Below are positions 34,579-43,316 of a DNA stretch of 64,000 nucleotides, one piece after another. This DNA is from Flaviramulus_B aquimarinus (GTDB taxonomy: Bacteria; Bacteroidota; Bacteroidia; Flavobacteriales; Flavobacteriaceae): the NCBI RefSeq assembly GCF_039543205.1, contig NZ_BAABJH010000002.1, forward strand, positions 434,001 to 498,000, in the 5' to 3' direction. The notes beneath the pieces were generated by a model that was not told the origin of the DNA, searched no databases, and saw only the letters and a list, made by a program, of their open reading frames with translations. Position numbers and translations under genes: made by a program. Each line of letters opens with the position of its first letter. Within the stretch, counting starts at the first letter, position 1.

Positions 34579-35634
34579 ATGAAAACAATTATGAAAAAAC
34601 TTTTTACACTTTCAATGCTTTTTGTAGCAACTGCATTATTTGCTCAAGAAGAAGTAACAGAAAAAAAACTTTCAATTAGTGGTAGTGTTGATGCTTATTA
34701 TAGAGCAAACCTAAATGCTCCTAATGATGAGAATGCTATTGCACCAGGATCTTCATTTGCTCAATTACCAGGCTTTGCTTTAGGTATGGCAAACGTTGTA
34801 TTAGGTTACGAAGGCGAAAAAGCTGGTTTTGTTGCCGATTTAGTATTTGGTCCAAGAGGTACAGATGCTATTTTTAACTCGCCATCTTATTCAGCGACTG
34901 GAAATATTATTAACCAATTATATGCTTACTGGAATGTTAGTGAGTCTGTAACATTAACATTGGGTAACTTTAACACCTTTTTAGGTTATGAAGTTATTTC
35001 TCCAACGGCTAATTTTAACTACAGTACATCGTATTTATTCTCTTATGGTCCTTTTAGCCATACTGGTATTAAAGCCGATATTGCTTTATCTGATGATTTT
35101 AGCTTAATGTTAGGTGTTATGAATGATACAGATGTAACCGAATTCAATACTACTGGTGATTATGCTTTTGGTGCTCAATTAGGGTATTCAGGTCAATTCC
35201 TAAATGTATTGGTTGATCCTTCTTTCTTTGAAATAGATTTTACTGGTGGATTTGATTTATCAGATGATTTCTTCTTAGGAATAAATGCAGCTTACTTAAA
35301 AAATGAAGATGTAGGCCCTATAGACGGTGGTGCTTTTGCTGGTGTGGCTTTATATCCTCAATTAGCGACTTCTGATGCCTTTACTATTGGTTTAAGAGGA
35401 GAGTATTTTACTGAAACTGACGGAGGTGCTGGAGCTATTGGAGCTTACGATGCTGATGGTGATTCTTCAGTATTTGCTGTAACACTTACAGGTAGCCTTG
35501 CTGTTGAAAATTTAACGATCAAGCCAGAACTAAGATTAGACTCTGGAAGCGAAGATGGAACTTTTATAGATAACGATTTAATGCCATCTAAAAGCTTAGG
35601 TTCTTTTGTATTGGCTGCTATTTATTCTTTTTAA
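34579..35634 (+). CDS. Outer-membrane beta-barrel porin (bbp-2/OmpL-like)
   Basis: A 351-residue protein with a signal peptide (residues 1-22, ending LFAQ; ATG 34591 is an alternative start). The mature part starts with SISGSVDAYYRANLN, has multiple alternating strands with aromatic belts and Gly-rich turns, and ends in Phe, as outer-membrane barrels do. It matches the putative beta-barrel porin-2 family. It precedes PII and the ammonium transporter, so it probably passes nitrogenous solutes across the outer membrane under nitrogen limitation. A hairpin separates it from the PII gene, which may allow differential expression. Confidence 0.8.
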   Translation: MKTIMKKLFTLSMLFVATALFAQEEVTEKKLSISGSVDAYYRANLNAPNDENAIAPGSSFAQLPGFALGMANVVLGYEGEKAGFVADLVFGPRGTDAIFNSPSYSATGNIINQLYAYWNVSESVTLTLGNFNTFLGYEVISPTANFNYSTSYLFSYGPFSHTGIKADIALSDDFSLMLGVMNDTDVTEFNTTGDYAFGAQLGYSGQFLNVLVDPSFFEIDFTGGFDLSDDFFLGINAAYLKNEDVGPIDGGAFAGVALYPQLATSDAFTIGLRGEYFTETDGGAGAIGAYDADGDSSVFAVTLTGSLAVENLTIKPELRLDSGSEDGTFIDNDLMPSKSLGSFVLAAIYSF

Positions 35635-35645
35635 ATACCCACATA

Positions 35646-35678
35646 AAACATTCCTAAACGATACGTTTAGGAATGTTT
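35646..35678 (+). terminator. Hairpin between the porin and PII genes
   Basis: Perfect 15-base arms (AAACATTCCTAAACG and its complement) with a 3-base loop, followed by a CTTATTTT tail. It may be an attenuator or a partial terminator. Confidence 0.75.
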
Positions 35679-35714
35679 CTTATTTTAACTAATCAATAAA
35701 ACCATATATATAAT

Positions 35715-36053
35715 ATGAAAAAAATTGAAGCAATTATTAGAAAATCCAAATACAGCGCGGTTAGAGATGCCTTGCATAATGTTGGAGTAAATTTCTTCTC
35801 TTACTGGGATGTAACCGGTTTAGGAAATGAAAAAGAAGGACACGTATATAGAGGCGTATCATATAGTACAAGTGATATTCAACGTAGACACTTATCAATT
35901 GTTGTAAACAATGATTTTGAAGAGACAACCATTAAAGCTATCCTTACTGCAGCTGCAACTGGGGAAGTTGGAGATGGAAAAATATTTGTTTCGGATATCA
36001 ACGAGTGTTACAGAATACGAACAGGAGAAAAGGGTGGCGACACTTTAAAATAA
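35715..36053 (+). CDS. glnK: Nitrogen regulatory protein PII
   Basis: A 112-residue PII protein. The N-terminus KKIEAIIRKSKYSAVRDAL is the usual start. The T-loop region HVYRGVSYSTSD keeps both tyrosines corresponding to E. coli Tyr46 and Tyr51, the uridylylation position. The C-terminal signature GEVGDGKIFVSDI and RIRTGE (ATP/2-oxoglutarate binding) is present. PII proteins sense ATP, ADP and 2-oxoglutarate and bind the ammonium channel, blocking it when nitrogen is ample. It is 22 bases upstream of amt, and a second PII gene is downstream. Confidence 0.93.
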   Translation: MKKIEAIIRKSKYSAVRDALHNVGVNFFSYWDVTGLGNEKEGHVYRGVSYSTSDIQRRHLSIVVNNDFEETTIKAILTAAATGEVGDGKIFVSDINECYRIRTGEKGGDTLK

Positions 36054-36075
36054 TAACATTAAAATAATTTAAATT

Positions 36076-37296
36076 ATGGAAGGATTATTTACAGCTAATA
36101 ACGTATGGATGATGGTCTGTACAGCACTCGTTTTCTTTATGCATACAGGTTTTGCATTTCTTGAAATTGGGTTAACAAGACAAAAAAATACAATTAATAT
36201 TTTATTCAAAAACATTTTTATCATTACAGTTGGTCTATTATTATACTATTTAGTAGGTTTCAATTTAATGTATCCTGGTGAATTTAACGGATATATTGGA
36301 TCTATTGTTCCTGGTATTGGAGCTCCAGAAGGTGGAATGACACCAGACTATGCTGATGGTGGTTACACATGGTGGACAGACTTCTTGTTCCAAGGTATGT
36401 TTGCTGCTACTGCTGCAACAATTGTTTCAGGAGCTGTTGCTGAACGTATGAAAATTGGACCATTTATGATATTTACAATAATCTATGTAGGATTAGTTTA
36501 TCCTATTGCAGGTTCTTGGAAATGGGGTGGTGGATTCTTAGATGAATTAGGATTCTACGATTTTGCAGGTTCTACTTTAGTACACTCTGTTGGTGGATGG
36601 GCTGCTTTAGTTGCCGTTTACTTATTAGGGTCTCGTATCGGGAAATTTAAAGAAGGTAAACCACAAGCTATTCCAGGACACAACATACCGTTAGCTACTG
36701 CAGGTGTTTTAATACTTTGGTTAGGATGGTTTGGATTTAATGGAGGTTCTGTACTTTCTGCTGATCCAGAATTAACATCATTAACTTTGGTTACTACATG
36801 TTTAGCTGCTGCCGCAGGTGGTGTAGTTGCTGCCTTAGTATCATTCTTAAAATACAAGAATTTAGATTTAACTATGTTCTTAAATGGTATTTTAGGTGGT
36901 TTAGTTGGTATTACAGCTGGTGCAGACGTTATGACTCCAGAGAGCGCTATTATTATTGGAGCTATTGCTGGAGCTATTATTGTATTTGCGGTAAGTCTTA
37001 TAGATAAATTAAGATTAGATGACCCTGTTGGGGCTATAGCAGTACACTTAGTTTGTGGTATTTGGGGAACTTTAGCTGTTGGAATATTTTCAACTAACCC
37101 AGATCATAACTTTATGGCACAATTAACAGGTGTTGCTTGTTATGCTGTATTTTGTATTGTAACATCATTCATTATCATATTTGTGCTTAAGAAAACTGTA
37201 GGTATAAGAGTTTCTGAAAAAGAAGAATTAGAAGGTCTTGATTTACATGAACACGGTATGAGTGCATACTCAGATTTCCGAATGAACGAGCATTAA
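36076..37296 (+). CDS. amt: Ammonium transporter
   Basis: A 406-residue Amt/MEP channel with about 11 membrane helices. Conserved segments include the early AFLEIGLTRQKN, the WTDFLFQGMFAATAATIVSGAVAERM helix, the pore His in STLVHSVGGWAAL, the LGWFGFNGGS segment and the second pore His in GAIAVHLVCGIWG. It conducts ammonium across the inner membrane as a trimer. A PII gene lies 22 bases upstream and another lies downstream; PII binds the cytoplasmic face. A hairpin closes the transcription unit. Confidence 0.96.
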   Translation: MEGLFTANNVWMMVCTALVFFMHTGFAFLEIGLTRQKNTINILFKNIFIITVGLLLYYLVGFNLMYPGEFNGYIGSIVPGIGAPEGGMTPDYADGGYTWWTDFLFQGMFAATAATIVSGAVAERMKIGPFMIFTIIYVGLVYPIAGSWKWGGGFLDELGFYDFAGSTLVHSVGGWAALVAVYLLGSRIGKFKEGKPQAIPGHNIPLATAGVLILWLGWFGFNGGSVLSADPELTSLTLVTTCLAAAAGGVVAALVSFLKYKNLDLTMFLNGILGGLVGITAGADVMTPESAIIIGAIAGAIIVFAVSLIDKLRLDDPVGAIAVHLVCGIWGTLAVGIFSTNPDHNFMAQLTGVACYAVFCIVTSFIIIFVLKKTVGIRVSEKEELEGLDLHEHGMSAYSDFRMNEH

Positions 37297-37318
37297 AAAC
37301 TTAGTTTAGTTAGTAATT

Positions 37319-37354
37319 AAAGGGTGTTATACATAAAGTATACACCCTTTTTTT
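37319..37354 (+). terminator. Terminator after amt
   Basis: AAAGGGTGTTATAC/GTATACACCCTTT with one bulge, a 5-base loop and a T7 tail. It separates amt from the second PII gene. Confidence 0.85.
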
Positions 37355-37442
37355 GTTATTGGGTTTACTTGAACTCTGCTTATTCTTTAAAATGTTATTT
37401 TTATTCTTTATTTTTATAGAAACGATCAATAATTACATTATT

Positions 37443-37781
37443 ATGAAGAAAATAGAAGCCATTATAAGAAAGTCAAAGTATAAAGCCGTTAAGGAAACCC
37501 TTCATAACGCTGGGGTTAATTTTTTTTCCTACTGGGACGTTACGGGAATAGGGAACGAAAAGGAAGGTCATGTGTATAGAGGTATTTCATATAGCACCAA
37601 TGATATTCAACGCCGATACCTTTCGATTGTAGTCAATGATGATTTTGAAGAAGCCACCATTAAAGCTATTATCAGTGCTGCTGGTACCGGTGAGGTCGGC
37701 GATGGCAAAATTTTTGTTTCAAATATAGAAGAATGCTATAGAATTAGGACAGGCGAAAAAGGCAAAAACACGCTGAATTAA
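37443..37781 (+). CDS. Second nitrogen regulatory protein PII
   Basis: A 112-residue PII paralogue from the ATG at 37443 (an upstream extension of about 30 residues is hydrophobic and non-conserved, and is rejected). It keeps the T-loop tyrosines (HVYRGISYSTND), the GEVGDGKIFVSNI signature and the RIRTGE motif. It is very similar to the PII upstream of amt; differences cluster in linker positions and the C-terminal end (KGKNTLN against KGGDTLK). It is probably from a duplication around amt. The terminator at 37319 separates it from amt, so it may have its own promoter. Confidence 0.92.
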   Translation: MKKIEAIIRKSKYKAVKETLHNAGVNFFSYWDVTGIGNEKEGHVYRGISYSTNDIQRRYLSIVVNDDFEEATIKAIISAAGTGEVGDGKIFVSNIEECYRIRTGEKGKNTLN

Positions 37782-38267
37782 GCTGAGTTTGACCTAAGTT
37801 ATATTGAAAAAAAATCCACTTGTCATATCCATGTCGACAAAGCAAAGCATGAGCGACGAGACACCTTACTATGATAAGGTTCCGTGTCTGCTGAAAACTA
37901 CGCTGTACTCACATACTTAAAGCACAACAAATACACGAATAGTTTCTTAGCATCATTCTTCTGTCCTAGTCTTTCGTCATTTGACAGAAGCTTTATAATA
38001 TTGATTTTCTAGTAATATCCTCGATAAGCCATAAACTATATCATGGGTTATGACTATCGATTAGTGTCCTAGGTATTCTTAGTGCTTTATTCCGAGAGCT
38101 CGGAACGAACAATTCATGAAGTTAAATGATGGGAGTCCAAGTGTCATCCCACACCATTTCAAACAAAAAAACTGAACAATATTAATATTGTTCAGTTTTA
38201 AATATTTTAACTAGCATACGATTACCTCGATTGATTATTTAAGACTAGTCATATAAGGATTTAGCAT
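37782..38267. other. Non-coding region, unexplained
   Basis: About 490 bases between the second PII gene and rplY. No convincing open frame. It contains a region around 37839-37892 with an AGACACCTTA and GTGTCT inverted relation, a TTCCGAG/CTCGGAA hairpin (38090-38105) and a 32-base perfect palindrome (38168-38199). The stretch 37800-38160 looks more GC-rich than its surroundings and could be the remnant of an older element. Confidence 0.45.
38168..38199. terminator. Perfect 32-base palindrome near the rplY 3' end
   Basis: The arms (AAAACTGAACAATATT and complement) are perfect over 32 bases with no central loop; as RNA the centre would open to a small loop. It lies about 70 bases downstream of rplY (- strand) and is probably its terminator. 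Confidence 0.7.
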
Positions 38268-38903
38268 CTATTCTTGAGTTGCCTCAGCTGCTGCTGGTGC
38301 TTCTGCACCTTCAGTATCCTCTGCTCCTTCTTCTTCTTCTTCTTCTTCTTCAACCGCTACTCTAGATGTGCTAACTCGACAAACTACGGTAGTATCTGAT
38401 TGTAAAAATGTATAATCTCCAGCAGGTAAATCCCCTACCGCTACTTTATCACCAATTTTTAAAGGCGTAATATCTATTTCGATAAAATCCGGTAAGTTTA
38501 TTGGAAGTGCCTTAATACGTAATTTTCTATTGTTTCTTCTTAAAACTCCACCGTTCTTAACACCTCTTGAGTTCCCTACAAGGTTAACCGGAATATTTAA
38601 AGCAATTTCTTTATCTTCAAATAATTGATAGAAATCAACATGTAAGATTCTATCTGTTACTGGGTGGAATTGAATGTCTTGAAGTACTGCATTTAAAGTT
38701 TCTCCATTGTCTAACTCAATCACAACTGTATGCGCATTAGGTGTGTATACCAGTTTAGAGAATGCTAATTCAGCTGCTGAGAAATGAACTGGCTTATCTC
38801 CTCCGTATAATACGCAAGGAACCTGACCAGCATTACGTAAAGCTTTTGTTGATTTTTTGCCCACGCTTTCTCTTTGAGATCCGTTGATTGTAATTGATTT
38901 CAT
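38268..38903 (-). CDS. rplY: 50S ribosomal protein L25/general stress protein Ctc
   Basis: A 211-residue protein of the long (CTC) form. The N-terminal ~90 residues are the 5S rRNA-binding L25 domain (SITINGSQRESVGKKSTKALRNAGQ); the next ~90 residues are the TL5-type beta-sandwich domain (LHVDFYQLFEDKEIALNIPVN). The C-terminus is an acidic, Ala/Pro/Glu-rich tail (E-rich run then GAEDTEGAEAPAAAEATQE), longer than in E. coli. It lies 47 bases after prs and is probably in one operon. Confidence 0.95.
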   Translation of the reverse strand: MKSITINGSQRESVGKKSTKALRNAGQVPCVLYGGDKPVHFSAAELAFSKLVYTPNAHTVVIELDNGETLNAVLQDIQFHPVTDRILHVDFYQLFEDKEIALNIPVNLVGNSRGVKNGGVLRRNNRKLRIKALPINLPDFIEIDITPLKIGDKVAVGDLPAGDYTFLQSDTTVVCRVSTSRVAVEEEEEEEEGAEDTEGAEAPAAAEATQE

Positions 38904-38950
38904 AATTGTTATTTAATATATAATTTAATTAATATTCTTTTTTAAGTGAC

Positions 38951-39892
38951 TTACATCACAAATTTTGAACTAATCGATTGGTTGTTATGTACTTTATCCA
39001 TAACCTGAGCAAATAAATCTGCACAACTTAAAACCTTAATTTTATCACTTAAAGGCTTAACAGGTATGGAGTCTGTAACTATTAATTCTTCTAATTTTGA
39101 ATTGTTTATATTCTCATAAGCCTTCCCTGATAATATAGGATGCGTACATATAGCCCTTACGCTTAATGCGCCACGCTCCATCATTAAATCGGCCGCTTTT
39201 GTTAATGTACCTGCTGTATCCACCATATCATCTACCAATACAACATTTTTTCCTTCTACATTACCAATAAGTTCCATATGGGAAATAACATTGGCTTTTG
39301 CACGTTGCTTATAACAGATTACTACATCACTTTTCAAGGCCTTAGAATAGGCATAAGCTCTTTTAGAACCTCCCATATCTGGTGAAGCAATGGTCAAATT
39401 ATCAAGGTTTAAATCTTGCAAATAAGGCAAAAAGATTGTTGATGCAAATAAATGATCCACTGGCTTTTCAAAAAATCCTTGAATTTGATCCGCATGCAAA
39501 TCCATCGTTATAATTCGGGTTGCACCTGCAGCTTCAAGCATTTTTGCAACTAATTTTGCTGCTATAGGAACCCTTGGTTTGTCTTTTCTGTCTTGCCTTG
39601 CCCATCCAAAATAAGGAAGTACTGCTGTAATATGTCTTGCTGAAGCTCGTTTTGCAGCATCTATCATTAACAACATTTCCATTAAGTTTTCCGGACCAGG
39701 ATTAGTCGAACCAATAATAAAAATCCGTGTACCTCGTATAGACTCCTCATACGATGGTTGAAATTCACCATCACTGTAAGTCGACGTAATAACATTCCCT
39801 AATTTAGCACCAAAAGCCTTAGCAATTTTTTCACCTAGAACTTTACTCCGTGTACATGCAAAAATTTTGGCTTCTGTTATAACAATTGGCAT
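38951..39892 (-). CDS. prs: Ribose-phosphate pyrophosphokinase
   Basis: A 313-residue PRPP synthase of typical length. It has the ATP-binding region near YFGWARQDRKDKPR, the catalytic MDLHADQIQGFF segment and the PRPP-binding loop VVLVDDMVDTAGTLT. It makes PRPP from ribose-5-phosphate and ATP for nucleotide, His and Trp synthesis. It is first in the prs-rplY operon, a common bacterial pairing. Confidence 0.97.
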   Translation of the reverse strand: MPIVITEAKIFACTRSKVLGEKIAKAFGAKLGNVITSTYSDGEFQPSYEESIRGTRIFIIGSTNPGPENLMEMLLMIDAAKRASARHITAVLPYFGWARQDRKDKPRVPIAAKLVAKMLEAAGATRIITMDLHADQIQGFFEKPVDHLFASTIFLPYLQDLNLDNLTIASPDMGGSKRAYAYSKALKSDVVICYKQRAKANVISHMELIGNVEGKNVVLVDDMVDTAGTLTKAADLMMERGALSVRAICTHPILSGKAYENINNSKLEELIVTDSIPVKPLSDKIKVLSCADLFAQVMDKVHNNQSISSKFVM

Positions 39893-40039
39893 AGTTAACT
39901 TGTTGTTTTAGAGTGCGCAAACACCACGTGGTTTTTAACGAGGTGCAAATTTATACATTTATTTTAACCTAAAAAGTATATTGACGGGTATTTTTATGTT
40001 TAATATCGAAAAAAACTATATTTTTGCTGTCCGAAATAT

Positions 40040-40121
40040 GCTCAAGTGGCGGAATTGGTAGACGCGCTGGATTCAAAATCCAGTTTCTTCGGAAGTGTGG
40101 GTTCGATTCCCACCTTGAGTA
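40040..40121 (+). tRNA. tRNA-Leu (CAA)
   Basis: An 82-base cloverleaf. The acceptor stem is GCTCAAG with CTTGAGT (a G-T pair at the first position), followed by a discriminator A. The D-loop region contains AATTGGTAGAC. The anticodon stem CTGGA/TCCAG encloses TTCAAAA, so the anticodon is CAA at 40074-40076. A variable arm typical of tRNA-Leu (TTTCTTCGGAAG) and the T-arm GTGGGTTCGATTCCCAC follow. CCA is not fully encoded (CA only). Confidence 0.95.
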
Positions 40122-40325
40122 CAAAAGGCTTTAACAGAAATGTTTAAGCTTTTTTTTATTCAGGTACAACAATCAGTTTATACAGATAACTTCTAAAAAC
40201 ACCAATATAGTTAAAAGTTTTATCAAAAATCAGCGCCTTTTTATGTCCTAATCAGCGGTTTTTCTAAACGATCTAGTCATTATAATATTAAAAGCACTTG
40301 CTCCAATGCTTGCATAATAGAATGT

Positions 40326-40357
40326 AAAAACCGAAGGTTTAATAATCTTCGGTTTTT
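40326..40357. terminator. Hairpin upstream of the T9SS gene 3' end
   Basis: Arms AAAAACCGAAG/CTTCGGTTTTT with a 10-base loop, about 55 bases downstream of the - strand stop at 40414. It serves the galactan locus transcript on the - strand, and could also serve the tRNA unit. Confidence 0.75.
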
Positions 40358-40413
40358 ATGCTACTAATCCTAATTGAAATCATATAAAAAGTATGCCTAA
40401 TTAATTTGTGATT

Positions 40414-41061
40414 TTAGTTTATCAATATTTTACTTGACTTAACACCCTTACCATCTACCTTTATTTTGGCAATGTAAATTGCGGATGACAGATTTACAAA
40501 ATTATTTTCTTTAGTAATGTTTTGAACTTCACGTCCGAACAAATCATAGATTTTTAGCTCATATTTCTCTGAAGCATTAAGGCCTTTAATATGAATTCTA
40601 TTATTTGAATATAAGACATTAATGTTATTCATTAATTCAGAGTCTTTAGTTGATAAGGCAGCATTTTGCAGGTTAATTTGAGTAGCAGGATAATCCCCGG
40701 CTAACCAATTCCATCCAGCATCACTTAATTCAATTACTAATTTATAGTTAAACGGACTTGTCAGATCTGCAGTTTGCGTAGTTCCTGGTGGTATTGTAAA
40801 GTCAAATGAGCCTGTTACATTGGTTCCTGCTGGAGCAGGACTTAATGACCCATCTGCAACCATTGCAGACCATGTAAAGTCATTATATAAATTTATAGCA
40901 CAGTAAATATTCCCATCGGAAGGAATGGTATATTCATAGTTAATAGTAACTGTGGTTCCAATTTGAGCTTCAGATAATGTGGACGTAAAAGTAATTGATT
41001 GCGCATTAAAGGCTTGTAAAAAGCTAACAAATGCAAATAATACTAGTAGTTTTGTTTTCAT
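40414..41061 (-). CDS. Small T9SS-secreted beta-sandwich protein
   Basis: A 215-residue exported protein. It has a signal peptide (residues 1-20, ending AFNAQ), a single beta-sandwich-like domain (SITFTSTLSEAQIGTTVTINYEY to about residue 130), and a type A T9SS sorting domain (YSNNRIHIKGLNASEKYELKIYDLFGREVQ, then IYIAKIKVDGK). No catalytic residues are recognisable; a surface glycan-binding role is plausible because it lies downstream of the galactan PUL on the same strand, and a weak copy of the locus G-rich element lies upstream. Confidence 0.75.
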   Translation of the reverse strand: MKTKLLVLFAFVSFLQAFNAQSITFTSTLSEAQIGTTVTINYEYTIPSDGNIYCAINLYNDFTWSAMVADGSLSPAPAGTNVTGSFDFTIPPGTTQTADLTSPFNYKLVIELSDAGWNWLAGDYPATQINLQNAALSTKDSELMNNINVLYSNNRIHIKGLNASEKYELKIYDLFGREVQNITKENNFVNLSSAIYIAKIKVDGKGVKSSKILIN

Positions 41062-41137
41062 AATATCATATTTATTTAGTTAATTATGTAAAATTACAAT
41101 GTGTTGTATGACAATAGGGCCTATAAAAACGTTTGTA

Positions 41138-41150
41138 TTAGGGGTGTAAA
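41138..41150 (-). promoter_or_regulatory. Weak copy of the G-rich element
   Basis: TTAGGGGTGTAAA about 80 bases upstream of the T9SS gene start (- strand). It matches the core of the two strong copies (54287 and 58576) but has four rather than seven G. Confidence 0.35.
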
Positions 41151-41284
41151 TTCGTTTTAAATTTATGCTTACGTGCTAAAGCTATTTTATAGATGATTTA
41201 TAGGTATTATCTTCTCTCTAAATTTCTTTTAGGGTTTTATTTGGATTACTTTTAATAGTATTAGAAAGGGTTTGCTATAAAAAT

Positions 41285-42331
41285 TTAATGTCTAGTATAT
41301 TTATCAAAAACACTTATAACCGGCATTACATTTCCTTCTTTATCAAAAAATGTTCGTGATTCAAACCCTCTATTTGGTGCAGCAGGTTCCCACCAAAATA
41401 CACCTCGTCCTCTTCCATTAGGAACACTTAAGATTATAGTATTAATTTCTTCTAGAAATTCTTTTTGCCCTTCTGGAGTTTCAGGAAATGGAGCTTTGCT
41501 ATTTTTATATTCTTGTAACCTGAAGTTATATGCTGCCTCAACAACAATAATATCTTTATTGTATGATTTTGATGCAAAATTTAAGCATTCACGCAAATCC
41601 AATAAACTACCATGCCACCAAGGATAATATGATTGACCAATAACATCATACTCTATATTATAGTTTTTAATCTTATCAAAAAAATATTTTGTGAAATCCT
41701 TATCTCCTCCCTTATCTATATGAACCATAATTTCAGGGCATGGGTTATTTGCGCAACTTGCCTTTACACCATTAATTCCGGCTTTTAATAACGCTGCAAA
41801 ATTGTCCCAATTATCAGGTAATTTACCTATAGGCCAAAGCATGCCATTACTAATTTCATTTCCTACTTGCACCATATCTGGAAAAACATCGGCCTTTTGA
41901 AACTCCAACATAGTAGAGCGCGTGTATTCAAAAACGAGCTGTTCTAACTCTACAGGAGATTTCCCTTCCCAGGATTTTGGGATAAATTGCTTGCCAGGGT
42001 CTGCCCAAACATCAGAATAATGATAATCCAGTAAAAATTTAAAACCTAATGTTTTAGCTTTTTTTGCCAAAGCGATTGTATATTCTAAATTATTTGGCAG
42101 TTTGTATTTTTTATCTAATTCAGGACTATGAAATAACCTTAAACGTATCCAATTATAACCATGATCTTTAAATATTTGAATGCATGGTTTAGACTTGCCA
42201 TTTTCCTTAAAAACGAATCCGCTATCTTCTGCTTCTTTGACAAAAGACAGGTCTGCACCGACCATATAATCTTGTGAGTATATAGTTTGAAATACTAATA
42301 GTAAAAAGGAAAGTAGCACTAGATTTTTCAT
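41285..42331 (-). CDS. GH53 arabinogalactan endo-beta-1,4-galactanase (exported)
   Basis: A 348-residue GH53 enzyme with a signal peptide (residues 1-19, ending IYSQ) and no lipobox. The barrel shows the catalytic acid/base Glu in VQVGNEISNG and the nucleophile Glu in IVVEAAYNFR; other conserved parts are LLDYHYSDVWADPGKQ and GQSYYPWWHG. GH53 enzymes cleave beta-1,4-galactan in pectin and arabinogalactan type I. It is in the galactan PUL with a second GH53. Export to the periplasm or beyond is expected. Confidence 0.9.
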   Translation of the reverse strand: MKNLVLLSFLLLVFQTIYSQDYMVGADLSFVKEAEDSGFVFKENGKSKPCIQIFKDHGYNWIRLRLFHSPELDKKYKLPNNLEYTIALAKKAKTLGFKFLLDYHYSDVWADPGKQFIPKSWEGKSPVELEQLVFEYTRSTMLEFQKADVFPDMVQVGNEISNGMLWPIGKLPDNWDNFAALLKAGINGVKASCANNPCPEIMVHIDKGGDKDFTKYFFDKIKNYNIEYDVIGQSYYPWWHGSLLDLRECLNFASKSYNKDIIVVEAAYNFRLQEYKNSKAPFPETPEGQKEFLEEINTIILSVPNGRGRGVFWWEPAAPNRGFESRTFFDKEGNVMPVISVFDKYTRH

Positions 42332-42380
42332 TTCTTTATTGTTATTTTATTTGAATTATTTTCTTCTCAATGTTTATTAA

Positions 42381-43289
42381 TTAATCATGCAATCCTTTTT
42401 TCTTTAAATAATCAACCATCAATTTTGGATAATCTGTTTGGATAATAGCTGGTCGCAAAAGCAACAAGCTATCTAAAGAATGCGTATTGCCATTAATGAA
42501 ATCAATATCTTCATCCCAAAGGGTATTAATAAAAACGCTTACACCATTATTATTTGCCCAGTCCATATTACTGAATGAGTAATTTTTTTCTGTAAAATGC
42601 TGTAAAGGCGATTGATAACGTTCTAAATTTAATTGCATTTCTTTTTTATTTTCCGATAATGGCAAAACGGCATATGTAGCATCTATTTTAATCAATTCTT
42701 CAATGGTTTCTTTATTCCATATAAATGAAATTACTTTATGCTCCATATCATATGATTTAAGAAGCATATAAAAATGAAATGGCTCAATATTTTTTAAATC
42801 TAAATTTAAAATAATCTTGTCTTTCGCTAACAACAACACGTCGCTTAACTTCGGGATTTTATATGATGTTACTGAATCATTTATCTTCAAATTAAACTCT
42901 TGTAATTGACTATAAGTATAATCTTTCAAAAGCCCTTTGCCAGTTGTTGTTCTATCAATATAATCATCATGCATTAGCACTAAAATACTATCCTTGGTGG
43001 TTCTAATATCTACTTCGGCTATATCAATACTGGCTTCTATAGCATCTTTAATTGATTTTAATGAATTTTCGGGGGCATTTCTATAAAATGCTCTATGGGC
43101 ACAGACTAAAATATTACTATCAGATTCTTTTATAATCTTTTCGATTACTTGATTACTGGTTATAGCTTCCTCATTAACATGAGATAAATCTACTTCTGTC
43201 TCATAATTTTGTCCATATGATAGTTGAATAGTGAAAATTAGAATACTAATATTTCTAACTATCCTTAAATAATCTTCAGTTATTATCAT
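42381..43289 (-). CDS. GDPD-family phosphodiesterase
   Basis: A 302-residue exported protein with a signal-like N-terminus (SILIFTIQLSYGQ). The catalytic set of the glycerophosphodiester phosphodiesterase family is present: the His in CAHRAFYRNAPENS, the Glu in the following EVD, and the His in LVLMHDD. The family hydrolyses glycerophosphodiesters such as glycerophosphocholine; some members act on other phosphodiesters. It is between two glycosidase genes of the galactan PUL, so it may remove a phosphodiester substituent from the glycan, which is inference. Confidence 0.8.
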   Translation of the reverse strand: MIITEDYLRIVRNISILIFTIQLSYGQNYETEVDLSHVNEEAITSNQVIEKIIKESDSNILVCAHRAFYRNAPENSLKSIKDAIEASIDIAEVDIRTTKDSILVLMHDDYIDRTTTGKGLLKDYTYSQLQEFNLKINDSVTSYKIPKLSDVLLLAKDKIILNLDLKNIEPFHFYMLLKSYDMEHKVISFIWNKETIEELIKIDATYAVLPLSENKKEMQLNLERYQSPLQHFTEKNYSFSNMDWANNNGVSVFINTLWDEDIDFINGNTHSLDSLLLLRPAIIQTDYPKLMVDYLKKKGLHD

Positions 43290-43316
43290 AATTAAGTTAT
43301 TATATTTAAACTACTG

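Noticed and set aside
37353..37442. N-terminal extension of the second PII protein
   Set aside because: The extra ~30 residues are hydrophobic and not part of PII; the conserved start is at 37443.
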